A DNA stretch of 45,819 nt, from NCBI GenBank assembly GCA_030065975.1, contig JASJCN010000018.1, forward strand, positions 1-45,819, read 5' to 3'. How positions within the stretch are numbered: position 1 is the stretch's first letter; the number at the start of each line of letters is the position of its first letter. Below, in pieces: positions 39,010 to 45,819 of this stretch. The position numbers and the translations under genes are program-made. The notes beneath the pieces were generated by a model. That model did no database searches and was not told the DNA's origin. It saw only the letters and a program-made list of their open reading frames with translations. The DNA is from Myxococcota bacterium. GTDB lineage: Bacteria; Myxococcota_A; UBA9160; UBA6930.

Positions 39010-40581
39010 TCACCCGTCCTCCGGGCCGCTCGACCACTCGGTGTCCTGCAGCTCGCCCTCACCGTCGTCGATCAGGGCCTCGACGAGCTCGCGGCGCACC
39101 AGGCGTCCATTCTCGTAGATCGAGCGCGAGTCCACGCGCCCGTCGCCGTCCGTGTCCTCGTCGCGGCGGAGCGGGCGCTCGCCCTCGTCGTACACGGTGA
39201 GCCGGTCCACGCGCCCGTCGCCGTCGCGATCCTCGCGCTCGCGCACCAGCCGGCCGGCGTCGTAGAAGCTCACGCGGTTGCGGAAGCCGTCGCCGCTGGT
39301 GTCCTCCTCCTGGCGGGCGAGCACGCCCGCCTCGTAGAAGGTCCAGGTGTCGAGCTGGCCATCGTAGTCGCGGTCGCGGCGCTGGCGCGCCACCTCGCCA
39401 CCCTTGAACTCGACCCACGAGTCGACGCGGCCGTCGAGGTTCGTGTCCTCCTCCACGCGCGCCTCGTTGCCGGTCTCGGGCTCGAACCAGACGGTCCGAT
39501 CCGGCGAGCCGTCGCCGTCCTCGTCGAGGAGCTCGCGCGTGGGCTGGCCGTTCGCGTCGTGATAGGACCAGAGGTCGGGGCGACCGTCTCCGTCGCGGTC
39601 GCGCACCCGGTCGGCGAGGCCGGTCGGCGCGGGCTCGGTCTTGCGGGCGGTGCCCGGTGCCTGACGCGCGCGCGCCACGTCGTCGGCCCGCGGTCTCGGA
39701 GCGATGGTCGCCTGCAGCGCGGCCAGCTCCTCGGCGATGGTCATGGGGCGGCGACTCGGCGTCGCCGCGGCCAGCTGGTTGGGTGCGGGGGCCACCCGGT
39801 TGGGTGCGGCGGCCGCGGTCGGAGGCGTGAAGCCCGGTGCGGGGGCCTGCGAAGGGCTCGGAGCCGGCTGCGGCTCCTGCCAGGGCAGGGTCTCGCCGGT
39901 GGCCTGGGGGGCGGGCGTGGCGGCTCCCGGGGCGGGGCCGCGGAGTCCGAGCTCGCGCTCCATCTGCGCGAGGCGAGCGGCCTCGGCCCACTCGTTGGGA
40001 TCCGCCGGGCGCGGGGCCGGAGCGGCCTGGGGCGGGATCTGGCTGGCCGTGGCCTGTCCGGGAATCGTGCCTCCCGCCTGCCCGCCGGCGGGCGCGCCGG
40101 AGGAGCGGGTGCTCTGCGAGCCACCGCCCTGGCCGCTCTGCTGGCTGCCGCTTCCGCCCGTGCGCGAGGAGCCCTTCTCGGAGCTTCCCTGCATGGCCTC
40201 GTTCAGCTTCATGAACGGGTAGGCCGCGGCCACGAAGGGGGCGGCCGCCGCCTTCTGCCAGAGCGGCGTCTCGCCGTTCTCGTCCTTCGAGACCTCGCGC
40301 GCCGCCTCGGTCAGCGTGTCCACGCCGCCTTCCTGGTTCGTGACGTTGCGCTGGTCGATCTGCTGGCTGGCACCGCCGATCGAGCTCAGGTTGCCGGTGC
40401 CGGGCCCGCCGAAGCGGCCCATCGGAATCGACTGGCCGGGCATGATGACGGTGGCGCCGACGCCGAGGTCGGTGACCGGCTCCCGATCGGTCTGCACCAC
40501 CTGCTTGCCGGAGGCACATCCGACGGCCAGGCACAGGCCGGCGGCGGCGATCAGCCGGAGCGGCGTTCGCGAGCTTCGCAT
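39010..40581 (-). CDS. Lipoprotein with seven DxDxDG-type repeats
   Basis: 523 residues; ATG with GAGGAGGG about 9 nt upstream. The lipobox LAVGC makes Cys22 the lipidated residue. The middle (about 100-300) is a low-complexity Ser/Gly/Gln then Ala/Pro linker. From about residue 345, seven repeats of 23-25 residues follow the pattern E-D-x-D-G-D-G-R-x-D-(S/T)-W-x-x-Y-E-x-G-x-L-x-R, with Asp-rich loops like EF-hand or thrombospondin type 3 calcium sites and a beta-hairpin (VSFYDAGRLVRE). Probably a calcium-dependent outer-membrane or surface lipoprotein. Function unknown. Confidence 0.8.
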   Translation of the reverse strand: MRSSRTPLRLIAAAGLCLAVGCASGKQVVQTDREPVTDLGVGATVIMPGQSIPMGRFGGPGTGNLSSIGGASQQIDQRNVTNQEGGVDTLTEAAREVSKDENGETPLWQKAAAAPFVAAAYPFMKLNEAMQGSSEKGSSRTGGSGSQQSGQGGGSQSTRSSGAPAGGQAGGTIPGQATASQIPPQAAPAPRPADPNEWAEAARLAQMERELGLRGPAPGAATPAPQATGETLPWQEPQPAPSPSQAPAPGFTPPTAAAAPNRVAPAPNQLAAATPSRRPMTIAEELAALQATIAPRPRADDVARARQAPGTARKTEPAPTGLADRVRDRDGDGRPDLWSYHDANGQPTRELLDEDGDGSPDRTVWFEPETGNEARVEEDTNLDGRVDSWVEFKGGEVARQRRDRDYDGQLDTWTFYEAGVLARQEEDTSGDGFRNRVSFYDAGRLVREREDRDGDGRVDRLTVYDEGERPLRRDEDTDGDGRVDSRSIYENGRLVRRELVEALIDDGEGELQDTEWSSGPEDG

Positions 40582-40807
40582 GGGGATCCCTCCTCGAAAC
40601 GAGGTCTGGCATCCACCTTCCCGGTGTGGGGAGCTGCAAGAAGCGTGCGAAGCGTGCGCCGAGTTGCCGGTGGGCGCGCTTCGGGAGGCGCGGCGGTCCC
40701 TTGCAGCGACGGCTGCACGAGAGCTGCCGGCTCGGGGGACGTGCCCGAACGAGCGCGATGGGTAGCGCGCTTCCCTTCGAGGGCCTTCTGGCGGCCCGCA
40801 CGCCCCT

Positions 40808-40860
40808 CGGGCCCGGGCAGGGCCCGGGCACGGCCCGGACCTGGCCCGGGCACGGCCCGG
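40808..40860. repeat. Iterated GC hairpin cluster in the DUF368-lipoprotein gap
   Basis: An 18-bp unit GGCCCGGGCACGGCCCGG occurs at 40821-40838 and 40843-40860, with a partial copy GGGCCCGGGCA at 40809-40819. Each folds as CCGGGC-ACG-GCCCGG, giving consecutive tiny hairpins just past the minus-strand DUF368 stop. The remainder of the 305-bp gap (40582-40886) holds a 9-bp tandem AAGCGTGCG (40641-40658) and no gene that I can support. Confidence 0.6.
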
Positions 40861-40886
40861 CGGCGGCGCCGGGTGTTCGGCGGGCG

Positions 40887-41906
40887 CTAGGGCGCCTCGG
40901 CTTCGCCGCCGCCGACGCGATCGATCAGCTGGGTGGTCCCGAATCCGAGGAGGATCAGCCCAAGGGCCGAGGCGACCTGGAGGCCGCTCGGCGTGAAACG
41001 CTCGACGGGCCAGTCCTCGGGGTCGATCTCGGCCACGCTCTCGGCCGTGACGACGCGTCCCTTGATGGTCTCCCCCGGCTCCGGCGGCACGCCCTCGGCG
41101 AAGGGCCACAGGCCGACGACGGCACCGAAGAGCAGACCCAGGAGGGCGCCGAGGGTCGGCTTCGGAAAGCGATCGAGGGCGAGCTTCAAGAGGTTGCTGA
41201 TCACCACCACCCCGACCACGACGCCGATGCCCACGGGCACCACGACGGCCAACGCCTCGCCGAACAAGCCCATGTCGAGCCCGCCGTCGCCGAGCAACGC
41301 CTGCTTGAGCTTGTCCACTGCGCCGAGGATCGTGAGGTACTGGCCGAGCAGCAGCAGCAGATAGCCGCCGCTCACCCCGGGAAGGATCATGGCACCGGCG
41401 CCCGCCATGCCCGACAGCCCGAGCAGGAAGGTCTGGGGTCCGTCGCCCTGGCCGTCTCCACTCGGGATCAGCGCCATGGCGAGCATCAGCCCGAACCCGA
41501 TGAGCGCGCCGCCCGCGACGGAGGGCCGGAAGGGTCGGGCCATGCGCCACACGAGCGGCACGCCGCCGAAGGTGAGCCCGATGAAGAGGCTGTACATGAT
41601 CCAGCGCTGCTCGACGACGAGCGTCCGCGTCGGGCCGGCCAACAGCAGGATGGCGAGGAACGCGGAGCCCGCGACGACGCCGAGCAGCACCATCGAAGGG
41701 AGCCGGAAGTGGAGCGTCGTGAGCTCGGCGATCGCGCGGATGAAGCGCGGGTACACGCCGGCCGCGAGCAGCATCGTGCCGCCCGAGATGCCCGGGACCA
41801 GGTTGGCCAGACCCATCAGCATGCCGCCGAGCGCGGCGCGGATCGAGAGGATCGGGAGCGGCGGCGAGGCGTCGTCTTCGGGCCGGGCGTCGGGCGAGGC
41901 GGACAT
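40887..41906 (-). CDS. popT: DUF368 membrane protein (PopT-type undecaprenyl-phosphate translocase)
   Basis: 339 residues, about eight hydrophobic helices. Signature motifs are GMLMGLANLVPGISGGTM (near residue 30) and the internal-repeat partner ILPGVSGGYLLLLLGQY. DUF368 proteins have been shown to recycle C55-phosphate across the inner membrane. That function is assigned here by family, so the symbol is provisional. The ATG at 41906 is 25 bp from the divergent SRAP start. No Shine-Dalgarno precedes it, and a TAAGGT box lies 10 nt upstream. Confidence 0.85.
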   Translation of the reverse strand: MSASPDARPEDDASPPLPILSIRAALGGMLMGLANLVPGISGGTMLLAAGVYPRFIRAIAELTTLHFRLPSMVLLGVVAGSAFLAILLLAGPTRTLVVEQRWIMYSLFIGLTFGGVPLVWRMARPFRPSVAGGALIGFGLMLAMALIPSGDGQGDGPQTFLLGLSGMAGAGAMILPGVSGGYLLLLLGQYLTILGAVDKLKQALLGDGGLDMGLFGEALAVVVPVGIGVVVGVVVISNLLKLALDRFPKPTLGALLGLLFGAVVGLWPFAEGVPPEPGETIKGRVVTAESVAEIDPEDWPVERFTPSGLQVASALGLILLGFGTTQLIDRVGGGEAEAP

Positions 41907-41909
41907 GTG

Positions 41910-41928
41910 GGCGGCTACCTTAGCCGCC
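41910..41928. promoter_or_regulatory. Perfect palindrome with mirror-image -10 boxes between divergent genes
   Basis: GGCGGCTACCTTAGCCGCC: 8-bp arms around CCT fill most of the 25-bp spacer. Plus strand TACCTT (41916-41921) and minus strand TAAGGT (41922-41917) both fit TANNNT. Each ends 10 nt before the start codon it faces. Neither gene has a ribosome binding site, so both transcripts may be leaderless or nearly so. Confidence 0.5.
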
Positions 41929-41931
41929 GCC

Positions 41932-42651
41932 ATGTGTGGCCGCTTCACGCTGAGCCGATCCGCGTCCGAGGTCGCCGAGCACTTCGGGCTCGACCTCGAG
42001 GCCGCCTCCGAGGGCGAGCGCGAAGCGCTCGAGGCCACGACCGGGCGCTTCAACCGGGCGCCGACCCAGCCGATCCTGACCCTGCGCCGGAACTCCGAGG
42101 GGCGGCGTGTGTTCGAGGCGCGTCACTGGGGGCTCGTGCCACGTTGGTCCGATCACGCCGAGGACGCCGCCCGGATGATCAACGCGCGGGTCGAGAGCGC
42201 GGCGACCCGGCCCGCGTTCCGGGATGCGCTGAAACGCCGCCGCTGTCTCGTGCCGGCCGACGGCTTCTACGAGTGGACGGGCCCGCGGGCCAGCCGAGTG
42301 CCGCGCCACATCCGGCTGCCCGATGGTGGGCTGTTCGCCATGGCGGGGCTCTACGAGTCCTGGGAAGGGCCCGGGGGTCAGACCCTGCAGTCGTGCACGA
42401 TCCTGACGACCGAGGCCACCGAGGCGATCTCCGCGATCCACGATCGGATGCCGCTGATTCCGGATCCGGCCCACCACGCCCGCTGGCTCGACCGCGAGGA
42501 GGTGGACGGCGACGCGGTGCTCGACGGGTTGACGTGCCGGCTGGCGGACGAGCTCGAGCTCCACCCGGCCAGCACGCGCGTGAACGACGTCAAGCACGAT
42601 GCGCCCGACTGCCTCGTCCCGGAGGTCGAGCCCCAGCTGACGCTCTTCTGA
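41932..42651 (+). CDS. yedK: SRAP/HMCES (YedK) abasic-site DNA-protein crosslinker
   Basis: 239 residues. YedK forms a stable thiazolidine crosslink through the alpha-amino and thiol groups of Cys2 to abasic sites in single-stranded DNA. MCGRFTL exposes Cys2 after Met removal. Asn84 and Arg86 (INARVES), Glu114 (GFYEW) and His170 (IHDRMP) are the other active-site residues, all present. An 11-residue spacer of the EGEREALEATTG type near 27-38 extends the first loop. The ATG has no ribosome binding site upstream. Divergent from DUF368; the next gene starts 70 bp downstream. Confidence 0.93.
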   Translation: MCGRFTLSRSASEVAEHFGLDLEAASEGEREALEATTGRFNRAPTQPILTLRRNSEGRRVFEARHWGLVPRWSDHAEDAARMINARVESAATRPAFRDALKRRRCLVPADGFYEWTGPRASRVPRHIRLPDGGLFAMAGLYESWEGPGGQTLQSCTILTTEATEAISAIHDRMPLIPDPAHHARWLDREEVDGDAVLDGLTCRLADELELHPASTRVNDVKHDAPDCLVPEVEPQLTLF

Positions 42652-42721
42652 GCCACGGCTTCCGAGCCGGTCCTCTCGCCGGGACGGGCGTTCCCGCGCC
42701 GAGCGAGATACACCCTCCGCC

Positions 42722-42970
42722 ATGGAGCGCTCGCCGACGTCCCGCCAGAGGCTCCGTCGTGGGCTCCTCGTCGCCATCGCGGTCCTCTACGCGGTGTCGA
42801 TCCCCTGGTATCGGGAGGGCGGGGCCGCGCCGGAGCACTGGCTCGGGCTCCCGGACTGGGCGGCCGTCGCGGTCGTCTGTTACGTGGGCGTCGCGATCCT
42901 GAACGCCGCCGCGTGGCTGCTGACCGACGTGGACGACGACGCACCGGACGACTCCGGAGGCGGAGGATGA
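42722..42970 (+). CDS. Small two-helix membrane protein paired with the symporter
   Basis: 82 residues. TM1 is about 13-27 (GLLVAIAVLYAVSIP), then a WYREGGAAPEHWLGLPDW loop, TM2 about 46-67 (AAVAVVCYVGVAILNAAAWLL) and an acidic, Gly-ending tail. Layout and position match the small companion subunits (DUF3311-like and similar) encoded immediately before SSS transporters. The family assignment is by context, not motif. Its TGA overlaps the symporter ATG (ATGA), suggesting a fixed stoichiometry. Confidence 0.7.
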   Translation: MERSPTSRQRLRRGLLVAIAVLYAVSIPWYREGGAAPEHWLGLPDWAAVAVVCYVGVAILNAAAWLLTDVDDDAPDDSGGGG

Positions 42971-44436
42971 GCTTCTCCCAGCTCGGCCTCGTGGGCCTCG
43001 GGCTCTACCTGCTCGCCCTGGTGGTCGTCGCCGGTGTCGCGCGGCGCGCGCGCCAGGATGCGTCGCCGGCTGATCACTTCCTCGCGAATCGCGGGCTCGG
43101 CCTATTCGTCGTCTTCCTCACCCTCTACGCCACGGCCTACAGCGGCAACTCGCTGCTCGGATATCCGGGCGAGGCCTACCGTCGCGGCTTCTCCTGGGTG
43201 ATGGCCACCGGCTTCATGATGTCGATCATCGTGGGCTTCCACCTCCTGGTTCCGCGGTTGCGGCCGATCGCGGTGCAGAACCGCTTCGTCACGCCGGGCG
43301 ACTGGGTGCGCCACCGCTTCGGCGATGAGCCGTTCGGCGAAGGGGTGCGCGTCGGCGTCGGGCTCCTGATGACGGTCGCCCTCGCGAACTTCCTGCTGGC
43401 CCAGCTCATGGCACTCGGCCACGTCACGTCCGAGGTCACCGGCGGCGCCATCCCCTATGCCGTCGGCGTCGTCGGCATGGCGTCGATGATCCTCTTCTAC
43501 GAGACGGTCGGCGGCATGCGCGCCGTCGCCTGGACCGACGCCGCCCAGGGCGTCTTGATGCTGGCCGGCCTCGGCACCCTCCTGGCCTGGATCCTCGGTG
43601 AGGCGGGCGGGCTCGCGGCGGTGACCGATGCGATCGCGCGGGCTCGGCCCGACGCCGTCGCGGTCCCCGGGCGCGTGGAGCGCACCAACTGGGCCAGCAC
43701 CGTGGTGCTGATGGGGGTGGCGAGCATCCTCTACCCCCAGGCGATCCAGCGCATCTACGCCGCGCGCACCGGGCGCACCCTGGGGCGGGCGTTCGCGCTG
43801 ATGGGCTTCATGCCGCTGACTACGACCCTGGTCGTCACGCTGATCGGGCTCGCGGCGATTCCGCGCTTCGAGGCCCTGGGGACGATCGAGGCGGACACGG
43901 TGATGCCCCGGCTGCTCGGCGAGTGGGCCGCCACGGGTCCGGCCGCCGCGGCGCTCGCGGTGGTCGTCTTCATCGGCGCGCTGGCCGCGATCATGTCGAC
44001 GGCGGACTCGGTGCTGCTCTCGCTCGGCTCCATCCTCGCCCTCGACGTCGTGGGCCGCTCGCGAGAGGACGAGGGGACGACCCGCCTCGGCAAGCGCATC
44101 GCCATGGTGGTGATGGGCCTGGCCGTGCTGGTCGCGCTGAACCCCCGGTTCACCCTGTGGCGCCTGATCGAGCTCAAGATGGAGCTCCTGATCCAGTGCG
44201 CGCCCGCATTCCTGCTCGCCCTCCACTGGCGGGGTCTTCGCGCCGGGCCCGTTCTGCTCGGGCTGGTGGCGGGCACGCTCGTCGCGGCGGGCGCCGCGCT
44301 CTTCGGGTGGAAGCGGGTGGAGGGCATCCACGTCGGCGTGATCGGCCTGGTGATCAACGCCGTGGTGGTGGGGCTGGCCAGCTGGGTCCAGAGTCGGAGC
44401 GAGGTCCCGGCCAGCGGCCGGGTGGGTCGGGTATGA
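42967..44436 (+). CDS. Sodium:solute symporter (SSS family)
   Basis: 489 residues, about 13 hydrophobic helices with the LeuT-like arrangement. TM1 is SFSQLGLVGLGLYLLALVV; TAYSGNSLLGYPGEAYRRG is the first unwound-helix region. GGMRAVAWTDAAQGVLML is a hallmark SSS segment, and AIMSTADSVLLSLGSILALD supplies the Na2-site Ser/Thr pair of TM8. The substrate (organic acid, amino acid or other) cannot be predicted. The pairing with a small upstream membrane protein resembles organic-acid transporters. The ATG overlaps the upstream stop. Confidence 0.9.
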   Translation: MSFSQLGLVGLGLYLLALVVVAGVARRARQDASPADHFLANRGLGLFVVFLTLYATAYSGNSLLGYPGEAYRRGFSWVMATGFMMSIIVGFHLLVPRLRPIAVQNRFVTPGDWVRHRFGDEPFGEGVRVGVGLLMTVALANFLLAQLMALGHVTSEVTGGAIPYAVGVVGMASMILFYETVGGMRAVAWTDAAQGVLMLAGLGTLLAWILGEAGGLAAVTDAIARARPDAVAVPGRVERTNWASTVVLMGVASILYPQAIQRIYAARTGRTLGRAFALMGFMPLTTTLVVTLIGLAAIPRFEALGTIEADTVMPRLLGEWAATGPAAAALAVVVFIGALAAIMSTADSVLLSLGSILALDVVGRSREDEGTTRLGKRIAMVVMGLAVLVALNPRFTLWRLIELKMELLIQCAPAFLLALHWRGLRAGPVLLGLVAGTLVAAGAALFGWKRVEGIHVGVIGLVINAVVVGLASWVQSRSEVPASGRVGRV

Positions 44437-44437
44437 T
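44432..44437 (+). promoter_or_regulatory. Possible -10 box for the wax ester synthase gene
   Basis: TATGAT lies 9 nt upstream of the ATG at 44447, overlapping the symporter stop. There is no clear -35 box and no Shine-Dalgarno, so a leaderless transcript is possible but weakly supported. Confidence 0.3.
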
Positions 44438-44446
44438 GGCGGCGCG

Positions 44447-45819
44447 ATGGTCGACGCCGCCTACGAACGCCTGAGCGCCCAGGACGCCACCTTCCTCGAT
44501 CTCGAGGAGCCGTCCCTCCACCAACACATCGCCGCCACCACGATCTTCGATGCGCGGCCGCTGCTCGCCGAGCATGGCGGCGTCGACATCGATCGCATCC
44601 GCGACTACGTGGAGTCGCGGCTGCACTTGCTGCCGCGCTATCGCCAGCGGCTCTCGAAGATCCCGATCGAGAACCACCCGGTCTGGGTCGACGATCCGCA
44701 CTTCCGCATCGAATACCACGTGCGCCACTCGGCGTTGCCGCGACCCGGCGACGAGCGACAGCTCAAGCGGCTGACCGGCCGGCTGCTCTCCCAGCCGCTG
44801 GATCGCAGTCGCCCGCTCTGGGAGCTGTGGTTCGTGGAGGGGCTCGAGGGCGACCGCTGCGCGATCGTGAGCAAGGTCCACCACTGCATGATCGACGGCA
44901 TCTCGGGCGTCGACCTGCTCGGGGCGCTGCTCACGCCCGAGCCCACCGATGAGATCGTGCCCGGCCCCGAGTGGGCGCCGCGCAGTGTCCCGGGCGGCTT
45001 CGACCTCGCCACCACCGAGATCGCGCGCCGTGCCGGCTCCTGGATCGACGCCCTGGGCCGCGCGCCCGAGGTCTTCGGCGAGCCCCGCGACGTGCTGGAC
45101 CGCGTCCGCGAGGGGGCGGCGGCGATCGGCGAGACGCTGGCCGCGAGCTTCCAGGGAGCGTCGGCGACGCCGCTCAACCAGCCGCTCGGTCCCCACCGCC
45201 GCTTCGACTGGATGGACATGGACCTCGAGCAGGTCAAGTCCGTGAAGCGCGCTCTCGGCGGGACGGTCAACGACGTGGTGCTCGCGACGGTGGCCGGCGC
45301 GCTGCGCCGCTTCTTCGAGCTGCGTCGCATCGACCCCGATCGCCTGCGGATCCGCGCCAACGTGCCCGTGAGCGTGCGCAACCACGACGAGCGCGGAACG
45401 CTCGGGAATCGCATCGCGCTGCTGATGGCCGATCTCCCGGTGAACGAGCCCGAGGCCTTCGTCCGCCTGCAGAAGGTGCGCGAGACCATGGGGAGCCTGA
45501 AGGAGTCGCGTCAGGCATTGGGCGGCGAGGTGTTGGCCGCCGTGAGCGAGTGGACGAGCGCCACGCTGCTGTCGCTGGCCGTGCGCGGCGCGATGCGCGG
45601 GCGCCCCTACAACCTGGTGGTGACCAACGTGCCGGGGCCCCAGATGCCCCTCTACCTGCTCGGGGGGCGCCTGCTCACCTGCTATCCGGTGGTCAACCTG
45701 CTGCCCGAGCAGGCGCTCGGCGTCGCGCTGTTCAGCTACTCCGGCACCCTGTACTGGGGGTTCACGGCGGACTGGGATCTGGTCCCCGACCTCCACGAGT
45801 TCGTGCGCGCGGTGCAGGC
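44447..45819 (+). CDS. Wax ester synthase / diacylglycerol acyltransferase (WS/DGAT), 3' truncated by window edge
   Basis: 457 residues visible, nearly the full family length of about 460-480. It esterifies acyl-CoA to a long-chain alcohol or diacylglycerol at the inner membrane. MVDAAYERLSAQDATFLDLE is the typical N-terminus. The catalytic HHxxxDG motif is HHCMIDG (145-151). PLDRSRPLWELWFVEGL, the ND motif GGTVNDVVLATVAGAL and the C-terminal VVTNVPGPQMPLYLLGG are all present. No stop is reached before the edge. With the upstream ACAD pair it suggests active acyl-CoA and storage-lipid metabolism. Confidence 0.92.
   Translation, partial: MVDAAYERLSAQDATFLDLEEPSLHQHIAATTIFDARPLLAEHGGVDIDRIRDYVESRLHLLPRYRQRLSKIPIENHPVWVDDPHFRIEYHVRHSALPRPGDERQLKRLTGRLLSQPLDRSRPLWELWFVEGLEGDRCAIVSKVHHCMIDGISGVDLLGALLTPEPTDEIVPGPEWAPRSVPGGFDLATTEIARRAGSWIDALGRAPEVFGEPRDVLDRVREGAAAIGETLAASFQGASATPLNQPLGPHRRFDWMDMDLEQVKSVKRALGGTVNDVVLATVAGALRRFFELRRIDPDRLRIRANVPVSVRNHDERGTLGNRIALLMADLPVNEPEAFVRLQKVRETMGSLKESRQALGGEVLAAVSEWTSATLLSLAVRGAMRGRPYNLVVTNVPGPQMPLYLLGGRLLTCYPVVNLLPEQALGVALFSYSGTLYWGFTADWDLVPDLHEFVRAVQ

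Noticed and set aside
40808-40860. CRISPR-like spacing of GC repeats
   Set aside because: Units are 18 bp with only 4 bp between them, and there are no unique spacers or cas genes.
36110-41906. The minus-strand block as a horizontally acquired island
   Set aside because: GC content and start usage look like the rest of the window, and there are no mobility genes or flanking repeats.

Overview
The window is about 45.8 kb of very GC-rich, gene-dense chromosome. It comes from a Gram-negative, LPS-bearing bacterium: lptD, lapA, a lapB-like gene, tlpA/ccdA and lipoproteins are present. Paired FadE28/FadE29-type acyl-CoA dehydrogenases, a wax ester synthase/DGAT, a lipoprotein with Asp-rich DxDxDG repeats and heavy use of GTG/TTG starts fit a member of the former Deltaproteobacteria (Myxococcota or a neighbouring phylum). 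That placement is inferred from gene content, not from a phylogenetic marker. I see no tRNA, rRNA, CRISPR array, phage or IS element. Most of the window is core metabolism and information processing.

Layout. 1-1694: 3' end of queG (+), then a methyltransferase and a glycerophosphodiester phosphodiesterase on the minus strand. 1783-8507 (+): dcd, dtd, a small secreted protein, a ccdA-tlpA thiol-redox pair, a Crp/Fnr-type regulator, and the outer-membrane LPS translocon gene lptD. 8692-15271 (+): a complete tryptophan operon trpEGDCFBA with most genes overlapping by 1-4 nt. 15276-17551 (-): coaE and a membrane diguanylate cyclase. 17552-18066: a 515-bp gene-free region with a good sigma-70-type promoter whose -35 box sits in the centre of a perfect palindrome, followed by a leader of about 294 nt.

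18067-36113 (+): a long run pheA-tyrA-rpsA-ihfB-lapA-lapB-mutS-amiC-glnD-xerD-cca-scpA-scpB-rluB plus a secreted hypothetical protein. It joins aromatic amino acid synthesis, translation, DNA architecture, LPS homeostasis, mismatch repair, cell separation, nitrogen signalling and chromosome segregation. The aroA and cmk genes often found between tyrA and rpsA are absent. 36110-41906 (-): two acyl-CoA dehydrogenase subunits, a CAP-domain protein, a repeat lipoprotein and a DUF368 (PopT-type) undecaprenyl-phosphate translocase. 41932 to the end (+): a SRAP/HMCES abasic-site protein, a small membrane protein with a sodium:solute symporter, and a wax ester synthase/DGAT that runs off the end.

No known defence, secretion or biosynthetic island is visible. 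The best candidates for new biology are regulatory or structural: the palindromic promoter and structured leader before pheA; the 25-bp divergent SRAP/DUF368 spacer, a perfect palindrome carrying two mirror-image -10 boxes; two genes whose only sensible start is a CTG overlapping the previous stop; a large acidic insert in LptD; and a LapB-like protein lacking its rubredoxin domain.
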